From positions 30,007 to 94,006 of the forward strand of contig NZ_JAQMUB010000079.1 in assembly GCF_028330965.1 (NCBI RefSeq): a stretch of 64,000 bases of DNA, given 5' to 3'. Source of the DNA: Oscillatoria sp. CS-180 (GTDB lineage Bacteria > Cyanobacteriota > Cyanobacteriia > Phormidesmidales > Phormidesmidaceae). The notes beneath the pieces are model-generated. The model worked only from the letters and a program-made list of their open reading frames with translations, was not told where the DNA came from and made no database searches. Positions 46,478 through 55,535 of this stretch are shown in pieces. The position numbers and the translations under genes were made by a program. Position 1 is the stretch's first letter; each line of letters begins with the position of its first letter.

Positions 46478-47872
46478 ATGAAGAAAACAGTCGTCATTAA
46501 TGTGGTTGGTCTGAGTTCTCGCCTGATTGGAAGACACACTCCCAAGCTTCAGCGGTGGATGCGCCAGGGGCAGCTCGCAACCATTCAGCCCGTTCTCCCA
46601 GCCGTCACTTGCACGGCTCAAAGTACCTATCTAACCGGGCAGTGGCCTGATAAAACTGGCATTGTCGCGAATGGCTGGTATTTTCGCGATGATTGTGAGG
46701 TCAAGTTCTGGCGACAGTCCAACAAGCTTGTTCAAGCTCCTAAGATTTGGGATATTGCCCGCAAAATTGACTCTGCGTTCACCTGCGCCAATCTGTTTTG
46801 GTGGTACAACATGTACTCCACAGTGGACTACGCTGTCACCCCCCGACCCATGTACCCTGCCGATGGCCGCAAACTTCCAGATATTTATACCCAGCCAGCA
46901 GATCTACGGCCTCAGTTACAAGCTGAGCTCGGTCAGTTTCCACTCTTCAAATTCTGGGGCCCCGCAACATCGGTCGAGTCTAGTGAATGGATCGCAGAGT
47001 CAGCCAAGTGGGTGGAAAATCGCCATCATCCAACGCTGACGTTAATCTATTTACCGCATTTAGACTATTGCTTGCAGAAAATTGGTTGTGATGCCGAGGC
47101 GATCGCTCAGGACCTGGGAGAGATTGACGATGTTTGTGGAGAACTCATCGAGTTTTACGAGAATCGAGGTGCTCAGGTAATTGTGCTGTCTGAGTACGGC
47201 ATTACTCCTGTCAGCAAACCTGTTCACATCAATCGCTTATTACGAGAAGCTGGACTTCTACAGGTGCGCCAGGAGCTTGGTCTAGAACTGCTGGACGCAG
47301 GAGCAAGTCAGGCGTTTGCAGTTGCCGATCATCAGCTTGCTCATGTGTATGTCAACAACCCCGATGTGTTGCCTTCTGTCAAACAACTGCTAGAGCAAGC
47401 AGAGGGGATTGATTGGGTTCTGGATGCAGCCGGAAAACGTGACTATCACCTCGATCATGATCGCGCGGGTGAACTTGTTGCAGTCGCTCAACCCAACGCC
47501 TGGTTCACTTATTACTACTGGTTAGACGATAACTGCGCCCCCGACTTTGCTCGTACGGTCGACATTCACCGCAAACCGGGTTACGACCCGGTCGAGCTCT
47601 TTGTTGATCCGCAACTCAAGGCGCCCAAACTCAAAATTGCTTCTAAGCTACTGCAAAAAAAACTCGGCTTCCGCTATCTGATGGATGTCATTCCCTTGGA
47701 TGCCACGTTGGTCAAAGGCTCCCACGGTCACGTCACTCAGAATTCAGAAGACTGCCCGGTCTTTATTACCCGCAACACTGAGCTTTTGCAGCAGGAAACC
47801 ATCAAGGCTGTGGATGTTTTTCAGCTTATGTTGAATCACTTACAGGCAGGCGTAGCCGTGGCGGCTGAGTAG
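46478..47872 (+). CDS. eboF: EboF, alkaline-phosphatase-superfamily phosphodiesterase
   Basis: This 464-residue protein matches the nucleotide pyrophosphatase/phosphodiesterase branch of the alkaline phosphatase superfamily. It has the nucleophile region AVTCTAQSTYLTGQWPDKTG near residue 46 (Thr/Ser nucleophile), LTLIYLPHLDYCLQKIG near residue 187, VIVLSEYGITPVSKPVHINR near residue 233 and the C-terminal HGHVTQNSEDCPVF with the metal His. No signal peptide is seen, so it may act in the cytoplasm. It is the last gene of the ebo run. Confidence 0.92.
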   Translation: MKKTVVINVVGLSSRLIGRHTPKLQRWMRQGQLATIQPVLPAVTCTAQSTYLTGQWPDKTGIVANGWYFRDDCEVKFWRQSNKLVQAPKIWDIARKIDSAFTCANLFWWYNMYSTVDYAVTPRPMYPADGRKLPDIYTQPADLRPQLQAELGQFPLFKFWGPATSVESSEWIAESAKWVENRHHPTLTLIYLPHLDYCLQKIGCDAEAIAQDLGEIDDVCGELIEFYENRGAQVIVLSEYGITPVSKPVHINRLLREAGLLQVRQELGLELLDAGASQAFAVADHQLAHVYVNNPDVLPSVKQLLEQAEGIDWVLDAAGKRDYHLDHDRAGELVAVAQPNAWFTYYYWLDDNCAPDFARTVDIHRKPGYDPVELFVDPQLKAPKLKIASKLLQKKLGFRYLMDVIPLDATLVKGSHGHVTQNSEDCPVFITRNTELLQQETIKAVDVFQLMLNHLQAGVAVAAE

Positions 47873-47911
47873 AACACCACCGTAGTCTTCACTAAGAAAT
47901 GAATGAATTTT

Positions 47912-47935
47912 AAGTTCTCAGTTTTGAGTTTTGAA
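47912..47935. repeat. Heptamer-like element after eboF
   Basis: The reverse complement contains CAAAACTCAAAACT, matching the heptamers at 42646-42679. The two elements lie in opposite orientation around eboC-F. Confidence 0.7.
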
Positions 47936-48000
47936 TGATTGAGTCATCGGCGAATCCAAAGCTCAAAGTTGATACTTAAATAAGTTCCCGTTCCTAAATT

Positions 48001-48351
48001 TCAACGGTAGTTCTCATTAGCCCCATTAGCCCAAATAGTGCGAACGGCTTCAGCGATGCGAGTTAGGTCTTCATCCAAAAGCGGCGGCCAGTCCACGCGA
48101 TTACGCTGACCTTGTAGATACAATTGGCGGCTCTCATAGGACAAGATAAAAAGAGCCAAGCCAAGGGATTTTGCAATAGTCGGTTCATCCTTCAGGGTTT
48201 GAGAAACCGTCTTCAGTGCCAGCAGAAGCGACGTTACCTGACCTGGAACAGGAGCAACTCCCTGTCGCAAGCATTCGATAAAGGGCGTCTGTCCGGGGAC
48301 TGGTGAAACGGTTTGGGCTAGCAGAAAGCGACGAGCAGTATCAAAGTCCAT
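48001..48351 (-). CDS. Conserved hypothetical protein, 116 aa
   Basis: I do not recognise a named family. The product is soluble and mostly helical, starting MDFDTARRFLLAQTVSPVPG and containing two similar segments, SPVPGQTPFIECLRQGVAPVPGQVTSLLLALK. The central FILSYESRQLYLQGQRNRVDW is rich in Arg and aromatic residues. It faces away from the aminotransferase gene and converges on eboF. No role can be inferred from context. Confidence 0.6.
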   Translation of the reverse strand: MDFDTARRFLLAQTVSPVPGQTPFIECLRQGVAPVPGQVTSLLLALKTVSQTLKDEPTIAKSLGLALFILSYESRQLYLQGQRNRVDWPPLLDEDLTRIAEAVRTIWANGANENYR

Positions 48352-48665
48352 AACAGCGAAGCCCTCAACAGAGACACACTAGAATTGTTGAAAACGAAAT
48401 AGCTTCGGGCACTCTAGGCCCATCTCATTCGTTCAAGAAACCGCAGACACACGTTTTATAGAGGTTCTATCAAGCAGACCTTTGCCTTTGTAATAGAATC
48501 ACGAAGCCTTGATTATAAGGGCGTATGCTCTAGATCTGGCTAATTAGTATCAGACGTAGGATGCTGAAACCTCTGTAAAGCAATAAGGCATGTTTCTAGC
48601 ATTCGGTATCTGCCTGTGGGACTCGAACATTTTGAATATTTTGCGGGACTTTCGTTGGCAAATCC
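48352..48665. other. Intergenic region upstream of the aminotransferase gene
   Basis: This 314-bp region must carry the promoter of the polysaccharide/exosortase locus and that of the divergent 116-residue gene. I see no gene or strong hairpin. A 15-mer shared with the region before the peroxiredoxin gene is probably chance. Confidence 0.4.
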
Positions 48666-49844
48666 ATGAAGCAGTCTGCTCTCACCGTGCCGTTTGTTGA
48701 CCTATCTTGGCAACATCAACCCATTCAAGACGATATCCAGTCTGCCCTGACTGCTATTCTGAACCAGGGAGATTTTGTGATGGGTCAAGCTGTTAAGCAG
48801 TTTGAATCTGCCTTTGCCGAAGCATCTGGAACACAATATGGTATCGGTGTTGGTTGTGGCACAGATGCGATCGCGCTGGGACTGACCGCCTGCGGTATTG
48901 GTGAAGGCGATGAGGTTTTGTTGCCTGCCAATACGTTCGTGGCGACGCTGATCGGCGTTCTGCGAAGCGGTGCCACTCCGATCTTCGTGGACTGCGATCG
49001 CGAAACCGCACTCATTGATTTGACCGCAGCTGAGGCTGCCATCACGTCTCGGACACGCGCTATCGTCCCGGTTCACCTGTACGGTCAGATGGTGTCTCCT
49101 AATGAGCTAAAAACACTCGCCACGAAGCATTCTTTGCTCATCTTTGAGGATGCCGCTCAAGCTCATCTAGCTGAAAGAGATGGAATCCGTGCAGGGGCAA
49201 TTGGCACGGCTGCCGCCTTTAGCTTCTACCCAAGTAAAAATCTCGGCGCACTGGGTGACGGTGGCATGGTTCTCACCCAGCAGGCATTGGTGGCTCAGAC
49301 ATTGCGATCGCTACGGAATTATGGGGCGGTGCGCAAGTACTTTCACACAGAACCTGGAGGTACCAATAGTCGGCTTGACACCCTACAGGCAGCCGTTCTG
49401 AAGATCAAATTACCGCTGCTACTAGGCTGGAATCAGGCCCGCAACCGCATAGCCCAGCACTACGATCGCCAACTCTTCGCATTGAAAGAGTTTGGTATTT
49501 CGCCCATCCGTAACCAAAGTGGTACGGGCCATGCTTACCATCTCTATGTCATTCGCGTCACTATTGACTGTCCTGTTGATCGCACCGCTCTACAGCTAAC
49601 TCTGCAACAGCGTCAAATCCAAACGGGCATTCACTATCCTGTGCCCTGTCATTTGCAGCCTGCGTTTCAGTTTCTTAACTATTTGCCTGGCTCCTTCCCC
49701 GTCTCGGAAACACTTTCCCAAGAAATCTTGTCACTACCGATGTATCCCGGTATGACGTTAGAGCAGGCAGATTGGGTGGTTTCTGCAATTTCTGACGCGA
49801 TTCATCAGTCGCCAATCTTAGAAAAAACAGCAGCTTTGCACTAA
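48666..49844 (+). CDS. DegT/DnrJ/EryC1/StrS-family sugar aminotransferase
   Basis: This 392-residue PLP enzyme matches the sugar aminotransferase family. It has VPFVDLSWQHQPIQDDI near the N terminus, GVGCGTDAIALGL near residue 60, EDAAQAHLAERDG near residue 160 and the PLP lysine in SFYPSKNLGALGDGGMV near residue 187. These enzymes aminate keto-sugars on nucleotide carriers to make amino sugars of surface glycans. It is 21 bp before the exosortase gene, so the two are co-transcribed and the sugar may end up in the exported polysaccharide. Confidence 0.94.
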   Translation: MKQSALTVPFVDLSWQHQPIQDDIQSALTAILNQGDFVMGQAVKQFESAFAEASGTQYGIGVGCGTDAIALGLTACGIGEGDEVLLPANTFVATLIGVLRSGATPIFVDCDRETALIDLTAAEAAITSRTRAIVPVHLYGQMVSPNELKTLATKHSLLIFEDAAQAHLAERDGIRAGAIGTAAAFSFYPSKNLGALGDGGMVLTQQALVAQTLRSLRNYGAVRKYFHTEPGGTNSRLDTLQAAVLKIKLPLLLGWNQARNRIAQHYDRQLFALKEFGISPIRNQSGTGHAYHLYVIRVTIDCPVDRTALQLTLQQRQIQTGIHYPVPCHLQPAFQFLNYLPGSFPVSETLSQEILSLPMYPGMTLEQADWVVSAISDAIHQSPILEKTAALH

Positions 49845-49865
49845 CGTCATCTCCCCTATTCATCC

Positions 49866-50765
49866 ATGTCTACATCTTCTCAGCCTGCCTCCCGGTTTTC
49901 ACTCTTGCCTCAGTCCTACACGCTGTTAGGACTGCTGATAGTCATGTATGGACCGCTGATGGCTTACTGGGTACATGGCTGGCTCAACAAATCCATCAGT
50001 ATTCAGCATGAGTACTTTAGCCATGGCTTGATTGGGATACCGTTTGCGGCTTACATGGCGTGGGGAGAGCGATCGCGCTGGCAGCAATTGCCCGACAAGC
50101 TTCATCCAGCAGGATTGTGCCTGCTAATTTTGGGCGGCGGACTCTATTTCAGTCAGCTTTCTGATTGGATGAATATCTCCCTGCCGTTGGTGATTGCGGG
50201 GCTTTGTCTGGGCCTCAAAGGTGTATCCGGCTTGAAGCTCATGAGTCTACCTTTGCTTTTAGTTGTGCTCGCCACTCCCAGTCAAATGCCTTACCTGATC
50301 GAGCCTTACATCTTGCCGCTCCAGGAGTTTATCGCTAACGTAGCGGGTTTTTTGCTGATGCAGGGCGGAATTGACGTTACCGTCGACCAAATCTATCTGC
50401 GCGTCAATGATCAAATGGTGGAAGTCGCTCCCCATTGCGCTGGACTGAAGATGCTGTTTACAAGTCTGTATGTAGCTCTAATTTTGGCCCATTGGAATAG
50501 CGTCTGGCGTTCTCGGTTTAGAGTGGGCGTTTTCTTTACTGCAACGGTGGTACTGAGTGTGGTTGCTAATATTATTCGCAATACCGCTCTGAGCTACTTT
50601 CACGGCACAGGCCGAAATGCAGCTTTTCACTGGCTACACGAGAGTTGGGGGGGGGATCTTTACTCAGCCATCATGTTAGTCTCTCTGATCTTTTTATTAC
50701 AGCTGATTCAGCAGTATGTCCCGGAGGATCTATCTGTTAATACGAATACTGAGTCAACCATTTAA
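49866..50765 (+). CDS. crtA: Cyanoexosortase A
   Basis: This 299-residue integral membrane protein has about eight hydrophobic segments. The exosortase catalytic triad is visible: Cys in VAPHCAGLKMLFTSLY near residue 196, Arg in VANIIRNTALSY near residue 237 and His in HWLHESWGG near residue 256. Exosortases process proteins carrying PEP-CTERM-like sorting signals at the C terminus. The small helper gene directly downstream supports the cyanoexosortase A subtype. No target protein with a recognisable PEP-CTERM tail lies in this window. Confidence 0.9.
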   Translation: MSTSSQPASRFSLLPQSYTLLGLLIVMYGPLMAYWVHGWLNKSISIQHEYFSHGLIGIPFAAYMAWGERSRWQQLPDKLHPAGLCLLILGGGLYFSQLSDWMNISLPLVIAGLCLGLKGVSGLKLMSLPLLLVVLATPSQMPYLIEPYILPLQEFIANVAGFLLMQGGIDVTVDQIYLRVNDQMVEVAPHCAGLKMLFTSLYVALILAHWNSVWRSRFRVGVFFTATVVLSVVANIIRNTALSYFHGTGRNAAFHWLHESWGGDLYSAIMLVSLIFLLQLIQQYVPEDLSVNTNTESTI

Positions 50766-50785
50766 GCGTTACTTATTCTGAGGAC

Positions 50786-51523
50786 ATGCCACCGATGTCA
50801 CAAGCCGTCAAACCCGTGTTTTTACCAAAATCAATGGTCCATTGGATATTGGTTGCCGTGTTGACGGTATTAGTTGCGATCGCCGCCCTGCCGAACTATC
50901 TGCAGGGTCAGTGGCCCTGGAATGCTGATTTACAAATCCCTCAGATCGGTCAGCTCAGAACCCTGTTGGAAGAGCCAATCGTCTTACCCGGATGGGACAT
51001 GTCCTATCACCAGGTCGTTGAGATTAGCGGCAAACGGTGGAATTTCGCAGAGTACCAGGCGAGCAATGCCGTGACCTCAGTGCCTGCCGATACGACTATT
51101 GGCCTGCTGCTTCGCGCTCCCGTAGCCCATGATCAACAGCCCACCGTAGAGTGGGTCGATGTGCGTGGGTCTCAAGGCTGGAAGGTGAGCGATTTACATC
51201 GAGTTTCCTTTGCTGCACAAGACAATATGGGCCAACCGATGCAGGTCACAACTCGATATTTTCGTGGCCTGAATGAGATGAGCACATTCGCTGTCATGCA
51301 GTGGTATGCCTGGGCGGGGGGAGGTCATTTTGCTCCTGGTCGATGGTTTTGGGCGGATCAAAAATACCAGTGGCAACAGCGTGAGCGCATGCCTTGGGTG
51401 GCGGTCAGTCTGCTATTACCCATTGAACCTGTCGGCAACATTCGACCTCATACAGAAGCAGCCGTTGGGATCGCGCAGGCAGTCCAAGACGCTTTGATGG
51501 CTTCAACATTGCAGGTTGATTAA
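50786..51523 (+). CDS. Cyanoexosortase A system-associated protein
   Basis: This 245-residue protein has one N-terminal transmembrane helix (about residues 16-35, MVHWILVAVLTVLVAIAALP) and an extracytoplasmic domain with PIVLPGWDMSYHQVVEISGKRW and MQWYAWAGGGHFAPGRWFWADQKYQWQQRERMPWVAVSL. This is the EpsI-like accessory protein that normally follows cyanoexosortase A. Its exact function is not established. It starts 20 bp after crtA; an ATG at 50795 is an alternative start. Confidence 0.88.
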   Translation: MPPMSQAVKPVFLPKSMVHWILVAVLTVLVAIAALPNYLQGQWPWNADLQIPQIGQLRTLLEEPIVLPGWDMSYHQVVEISGKRWNFAEYQASNAVTSVPADTTIGLLLRAPVAHDQQPTVEWVDVRGSQGWKVSDLHRVSFAAQDNMGQPMQVTTRYFRGLNEMSTFAVMQWYAWAGGGHFAPGRWFWADQKYQWQQRERMPWVAVSLLLPIEPVGNIRPHTEAAVGIAQAVQDALMASTLQVD

Positions 51524-51683
51524 GGACACTCCGCCATCCGTTCCAGTCTGAAGCTGCAAGTGTCATTCTTGAATGGCCCACGGTATTGAAGAGAAGCCGT
51601 TGTGGTTAAATGAATCGGATAAGCGTCTACCGTCCTCGATTGTCCTCTTGACTACTGTGCTGTTTTTATTCGGTTAGTCTGAT

Positions 51684-53159
51684 ATGGCTACAAAGGATTT
51701 CCACGTCTACTTTCAGAGGTTAAGCCGCTATCGCTGGGTCGTTCCCAGTGCTGCTGTTATGTCACTCGCTGCTGTATCGGGTGCGATCGCTGCTGATCCC
51801 CACTCTATGGCAGACCGACATGATTTGCTAACCCAGGCAGAGGCCACAATTGAAGCTGAACTTGACGCGATCGCATCAACATCGTCAACCACGGCTTTAC
51901 AGCACAATAGTTCAGAAGAACGCACTCTGCTGCCGCTAGAAACCGATACGTCCGAGGCTGAACAGAGTCCAGTTGAGGGGGCTTCAGAAGCGTCCACTGT
52001 CGGTCAGTCCGCCTCTGAAGAAGCTGATGCTGATGAAGAGCCCTCAGCACCGTCTGACTTTAGACCTAACCCAGAGTACACTGCTCCTCTACCTCCTGTT
52101 GATTCCAACCCACCCTCTTTACCCCCAGTTCAGCAGCTGCCTCCCCCATCGCCCGATCCGTTCATGGAGAGCCTGTTTGGAGCACCACAAACTCCTGATT
52201 TTGATACCTATCGTCTAGGTCCAGGGGATTCATTCTTCGTGAATGTGCGTCAGTTTCCAGACCTCAGCTTTCAGGCAACGTTAGACATTCAAGGCAACGT
52301 CATTGTGCCACTGCAAGGGGTCGTTTCTTTCAATGGGCGCACGTTGCAAGAAACAGAAGCTCTGATCAGTCAAATCTATGACCAATATGTAGTCAACCCT
52401 GATGTGAGCATTACGCTGGTTGCCCAACGAGGTGTTGAGGTCACAATTTTAGGTGAGGTGGTCCGACCAGGCTATTATCCCCTCGGCGCTCCTCAGATTG
52501 CAGCAGCGCTGTTGTCAGCAGGAGGTACCACCGGGGATGCAGACCTAAGATCTGTCTCTATTCAGCGTCGCCTTCCTGACGGGCAACTGTTAGAACGTAC
52601 TATCGATCTGTTTACGCCACTTAGTGAAGGGGAAGAGATTCCCAATGTGGCGCTGCAAGATGGCGACGTTATTCTAGTAGAGCGCTTAGATCCAGCAGCG
52701 TTAGACGAATACGATCGCACTCTAGTGGCTCGCTCCACGCTGGCACAACCCGTCATCACAGTTCGATTTTTAAACTACGGCAGTGGCAGTTTGGGCGGGG
52801 CAACCTCAGGCTCCCTCACCGCGATCGATATGCCTAACGGCAGTCGCTTTGCTGATGCCCTAGTCAGAGTTAGTCTCAACCCGGACACCTCAAATTTGAA
52901 CGAGGTGGCCCTAATTCGATTTGATGAAGAAGCTGGACAAGCGGTGACAACGACGTTGAACGGTCATGATGCTTTTCGCGGTCTTCCTGCAGAAAATCCT
53001 CCGCTACGAGACAACGACGTCATCATCGTCAACCGTACGGCTCTTGCTAAGATCACCTATGCGCTCAACACCTTCACTCAACCGTTTAGAGATGTCTTAG
53101 GCTTCTTGCTCTTCTTTGATCAACTCGCTGGCTCCGCTGAAAGCTTATTTGGACCGTAA
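51684..53159 (+). CDS. Wza-like polysaccharide export protein
   Basis: This 491-residue protein has a signal peptide (hydrophobic core VVPSAAVMSLAAVSGA, cleavage near AIA-AD, residue 36). A Ser/Glu/Pro-rich linker of about 130 residues follows. Then come a Poly_export domain (DTYRLGPGDSFFVNVRQFPD, then GNVIVPLQGVVSFNGRTLQE near residues 170-225), an SLBB domain (VEVTILGEVVRPGYYPLG) and two further SLBB-like parts. It lacks a lipobox. It would form the outer-membrane channel for the polysaccharide and pairs with the co-polymerase downstream. Confidence 0.9.
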   Translation: MATKDFHVYFQRLSRYRWVVPSAAVMSLAAVSGAIAADPHSMADRHDLLTQAEATIEAELDAIASTSSTTALQHNSSEERTLLPLETDTSEAEQSPVEGASEASTVGQSASEEADADEEPSAPSDFRPNPEYTAPLPPVDSNPPSLPPVQQLPPPSPDPFMESLFGAPQTPDFDTYRLGPGDSFFVNVRQFPDLSFQATLDIQGNVIVPLQGVVSFNGRTLQETEALISQIYDQYVVNPDVSITLVAQRGVEVTILGEVVRPGYYPLGAPQIAAALLSAGGTTGDADLRSVSIQRRLPDGQLLERTIDLFTPLSEGEEIPNVALQDGDVILVERLDPAALDEYDRTLVARSTLAQPVITVRFLNYGSGSLGGATSGSLTAIDMPNGSRFADALVRVSLNPDTSNLNEVALIRFDEEAGQAVTTTLNGHDAFRGLPAENPPLRDNDVIIVNRTALAKITYALNTFTQPFRDVLGFLLFFDQLAGSAESLFGP

Positions 53160-53246
53160 GTTCTCAATTCTTAGACCGCACTGTTTTGATTCGCTCCTTT
53201 CATTCTGTTTTGATATTTAGCCCTCTTACGGTGAAACGACTCTGTC

Positions 53247-55463
53247 ATGGTGATGCCCCTCTTAAAACGATACGGTTTTGCTCTTAATCGATACAAGTGG
53301 GTTGGTCTTGCCACATTTGTCAGCGTGCTGGGTATATCCAGTCTTTTTGCGATTCAACCACCACCGGAGGACAAGTTTAAATCTGAAGGGGTGCTGGTGC
53401 AAAACAATCCAGTCGTCTCATTTACGACGACCGGAGTTGAGCTACAGCAGCAAGGTCAAGGCATTATTACTGAAGAGTTTTTGCTTGCCGATATCTTGTT
53501 GGAGCGGGTTGCTGAACAGCTCACGTCTCAAGGATTGGCGATCAACCCCAGCGAAATTCGCAATAACACTAATGTCAATATCAAAACAGCTGGTGCGGAG
53601 CAGGGGGGCGTGCTGCAAAGCGTCAATGTCAGCTATACCGCCGATGATCGTGAAAAAGCAGAGGCGGTTTTGTCAGTGTTGTTTCAGGGCATGGTTGAGC
53701 TGAGCCGCGTTACCAATCGAGCCCGACTAGGGACCATTGTTACGGCATTAAACGAACGCCTCCCAGAGATAGAAGCCGAATTACGGGCAGCGGAACAGGC
53801 TTTGGAAGCTTACGATCGCCTGGAAGGACCAGCGATTCAGGCCGCATTAGACGGCAGTTTGCTATCCGCTATCTCCAGTAGCCAGAACCAGCGCCGTCAG
53901 AATCTTATTGCTCTAGCTGGGATTGAGGCACAGATGCAGAGTTTACAAGCTCAGCTAGGACTCTCTCCTGAGGCCGCTTATGCCTCTTCTGCTCTTAGTG
54001 CTGATCCCATTCTGGCTCAGTTGCGAGCCAATATTTACGAGGCCGAATCTCAGCTGAAGTTGTTGTCGCAGGACTTAAGACCTGCGCATCCAACCATGGT
54101 TGAACTTCAGAAAAATTTGGATGCTTACGATCAGCTACTGCGGGAGCGGGCGGCTGAAATTATTGGCGGTGGCAGCAATTTAGCAGCTATTCCTAGCGCC
54201 GAAGTCATCCGACAAAACAGTAATTTAGACCCAGCGCGGGCAGAGTTGGCCTTTCAGCTTGTCGATCTCAAGAACCAGCGAGAGGCATTGATTACTCAGC
54301 AGGAAGTTCTACGGCAGTCCGAAGTTCAGCTACGAGATTCCTATGCTCGTTTGCCCAACAAGCAGCTTGAGCGCGATCGCCTGGCTCAGCAGGTCGCCCT
54401 CAAACGAGCACTTTACGATCAAGTTCAAGCCAAGCGGATTGATGCTCAAGCCGCCGAGGCCGAAACAGTGAGTAGCTTATCTGTAGCGAGTCCACCCTCA
54501 ACTGCCGAAGTTCCAGCAGAAGAGGTAAATCCGGTTGTAGTTATGTTGATTGGTGCTCTAGTGGGCTTGGGTCTGGGGGGTGGTTTTATCTTCCTGCTCA
54601 ACATGCTTGATCCCACGATTCGGATCTTCGAGGATTTAGAAAAGCTGTTCGAAGATCAGGATATTCCACTGCTGGGACTGGTTCCTCAGGTGTCACCCCA
54701 ACGAGGTGAGCCTGTGCTCATTACGGATCCCAACCACCCCTCTGGCGACATTTATGAACGTATCCGGAGTAATCTACAAATTTCTGGTGTTGAGTTAAGT
54801 GACGGCAAAATTCCAAAAGTTGTTTTGATAACCAGCACGATTGCTCAAGAAGGCAAAACGTCTACGGCTTATAATCTGGCGATCGCCACCGCTCGTTCCG
54901 GCAAGCGAACTCTCATCATAGAGATGGACTTCAAAAACCCTTCTCAAGCATGGCGCTTAGGAGTACAGCCTGACGAAGATGCTGTGGTTGAACCTCTACG
55001 CTTCTACGGGGGGCGATTATCTGATCCAGTGAAGATGGTTCCCGATGTCGCCAACCTCTATGTGGTTCCTGGAGTCGGTCCCCAGCGAAATTCTGCCGCT
55101 GTTATCGATTCCAGCGAAATGGATCGATTTTTAAAGGATGTGAAAGCTAGGTTCGATTTTGTTGTTGTTGATGCCCCCGACCTAACAGGCAGCAACGACG
55201 CTATTCTGCTGGAGCCTAAGACTGATGGTATGGTCGTTGTGGCGCGACCAGGCTATACAAAGAAGCCGACCCTGACCAGCATTTTGGAGCAGTTGGAAGA
55301 GAAAGATGATTTGCAGGTCTTGGGAGCTATTGTTAATGCGGCCAAACTTCCTGTGACAGGTGTGCGGCGTTACGAAGAAACATTGGCAGTCGGCGAAGCA
55401 CACGGCGGGTATACTTCACAGCCTAGCGACAAGATTCCTGCAACTATTCCGGTGGATTTCTGA
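53247..55463 (+). CDS. Wzc-like polysaccharide co-polymerase with degenerate BY-kinase domain
   Basis: This 738-residue protein has two transmembrane segments (about residues 18-35 and 428-455) flanking a large periplasmic coiled-coil domain, the Wzz/PCP-2 layout. The C-terminal P-loop domain is altered. The Walker A segment reads STIAQEGKTSTAYNLA near residue 530, Walker A' reads IIEMDFKNPSQA, where the usual Asp-rich DxR pattern is missing, and Walker B reads FVVVDAPD. The C terminus has only three Tyr (RRYEE, GGYTSQ) instead of a cluster. ATP binding is plausible, but autokinase activity is uncertain. It forms an operon-like pair with the Wza-like gene. Confidence 0.87.
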   Translation: MVMPLLKRYGFALNRYKWVGLATFVSVLGISSLFAIQPPPEDKFKSEGVLVQNNPVVSFTTTGVELQQQGQGIITEEFLLADILLERVAEQLTSQGLAINPSEIRNNTNVNIKTAGAEQGGVLQSVNVSYTADDREKAEAVLSVLFQGMVELSRVTNRARLGTIVTALNERLPEIEAELRAAEQALEAYDRLEGPAIQAALDGSLLSAISSSQNQRRQNLIALAGIEAQMQSLQAQLGLSPEAAYASSALSADPILAQLRANIYEAESQLKLLSQDLRPAHPTMVELQKNLDAYDQLLRERAAEIIGGGSNLAAIPSAEVIRQNSNLDPARAELAFQLVDLKNQREALITQQEVLRQSEVQLRDSYARLPNKQLERDRLAQQVALKRALYDQVQAKRIDAQAAEAETVSSLSVASPPSTAEVPAEEVNPVVVMLIGALVGLGLGGGFIFLLNMLDPTIRIFEDLEKLFEDQDIPLLGLVPQVSPQRGEPVLITDPNHPSGDIYERIRSNLQISGVELSDGKIPKVVLITSTIAQEGKTSTAYNLAIATARSGKRTLIIEMDFKNPSQAWRLGVQPDEDAVVEPLRFYGGRLSDPVKMVPDVANLYVVPGVGPQRNSAAVIDSSEMDRFLKDVKARFDFVVVDAPDLTGSNDAILLEPKTDGMVVVARPGYTKKPTLTSILEQLEEKDDLQVLGAIVNAAKLPVTGVRRYEETLAVGEAHGGYTSQPSDKIPATIPVDF

Positions 55464-55535
55464 CAAGAATGAGGGCCAGAGGATAGCTCACTCAACCTTC
55501 TACGCAATTGATTGTCCGTCATTGGAGCGATCGCT

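Noticed and set aside
39168..48468. 15-mer TTTTATAGAGGTTCT shared at 39168-39182 and 48454-48468
   Set aside because: A few exact 15-mer matches are expected by chance in a 64-kb window, and the two sites sit at different distances from their genes.
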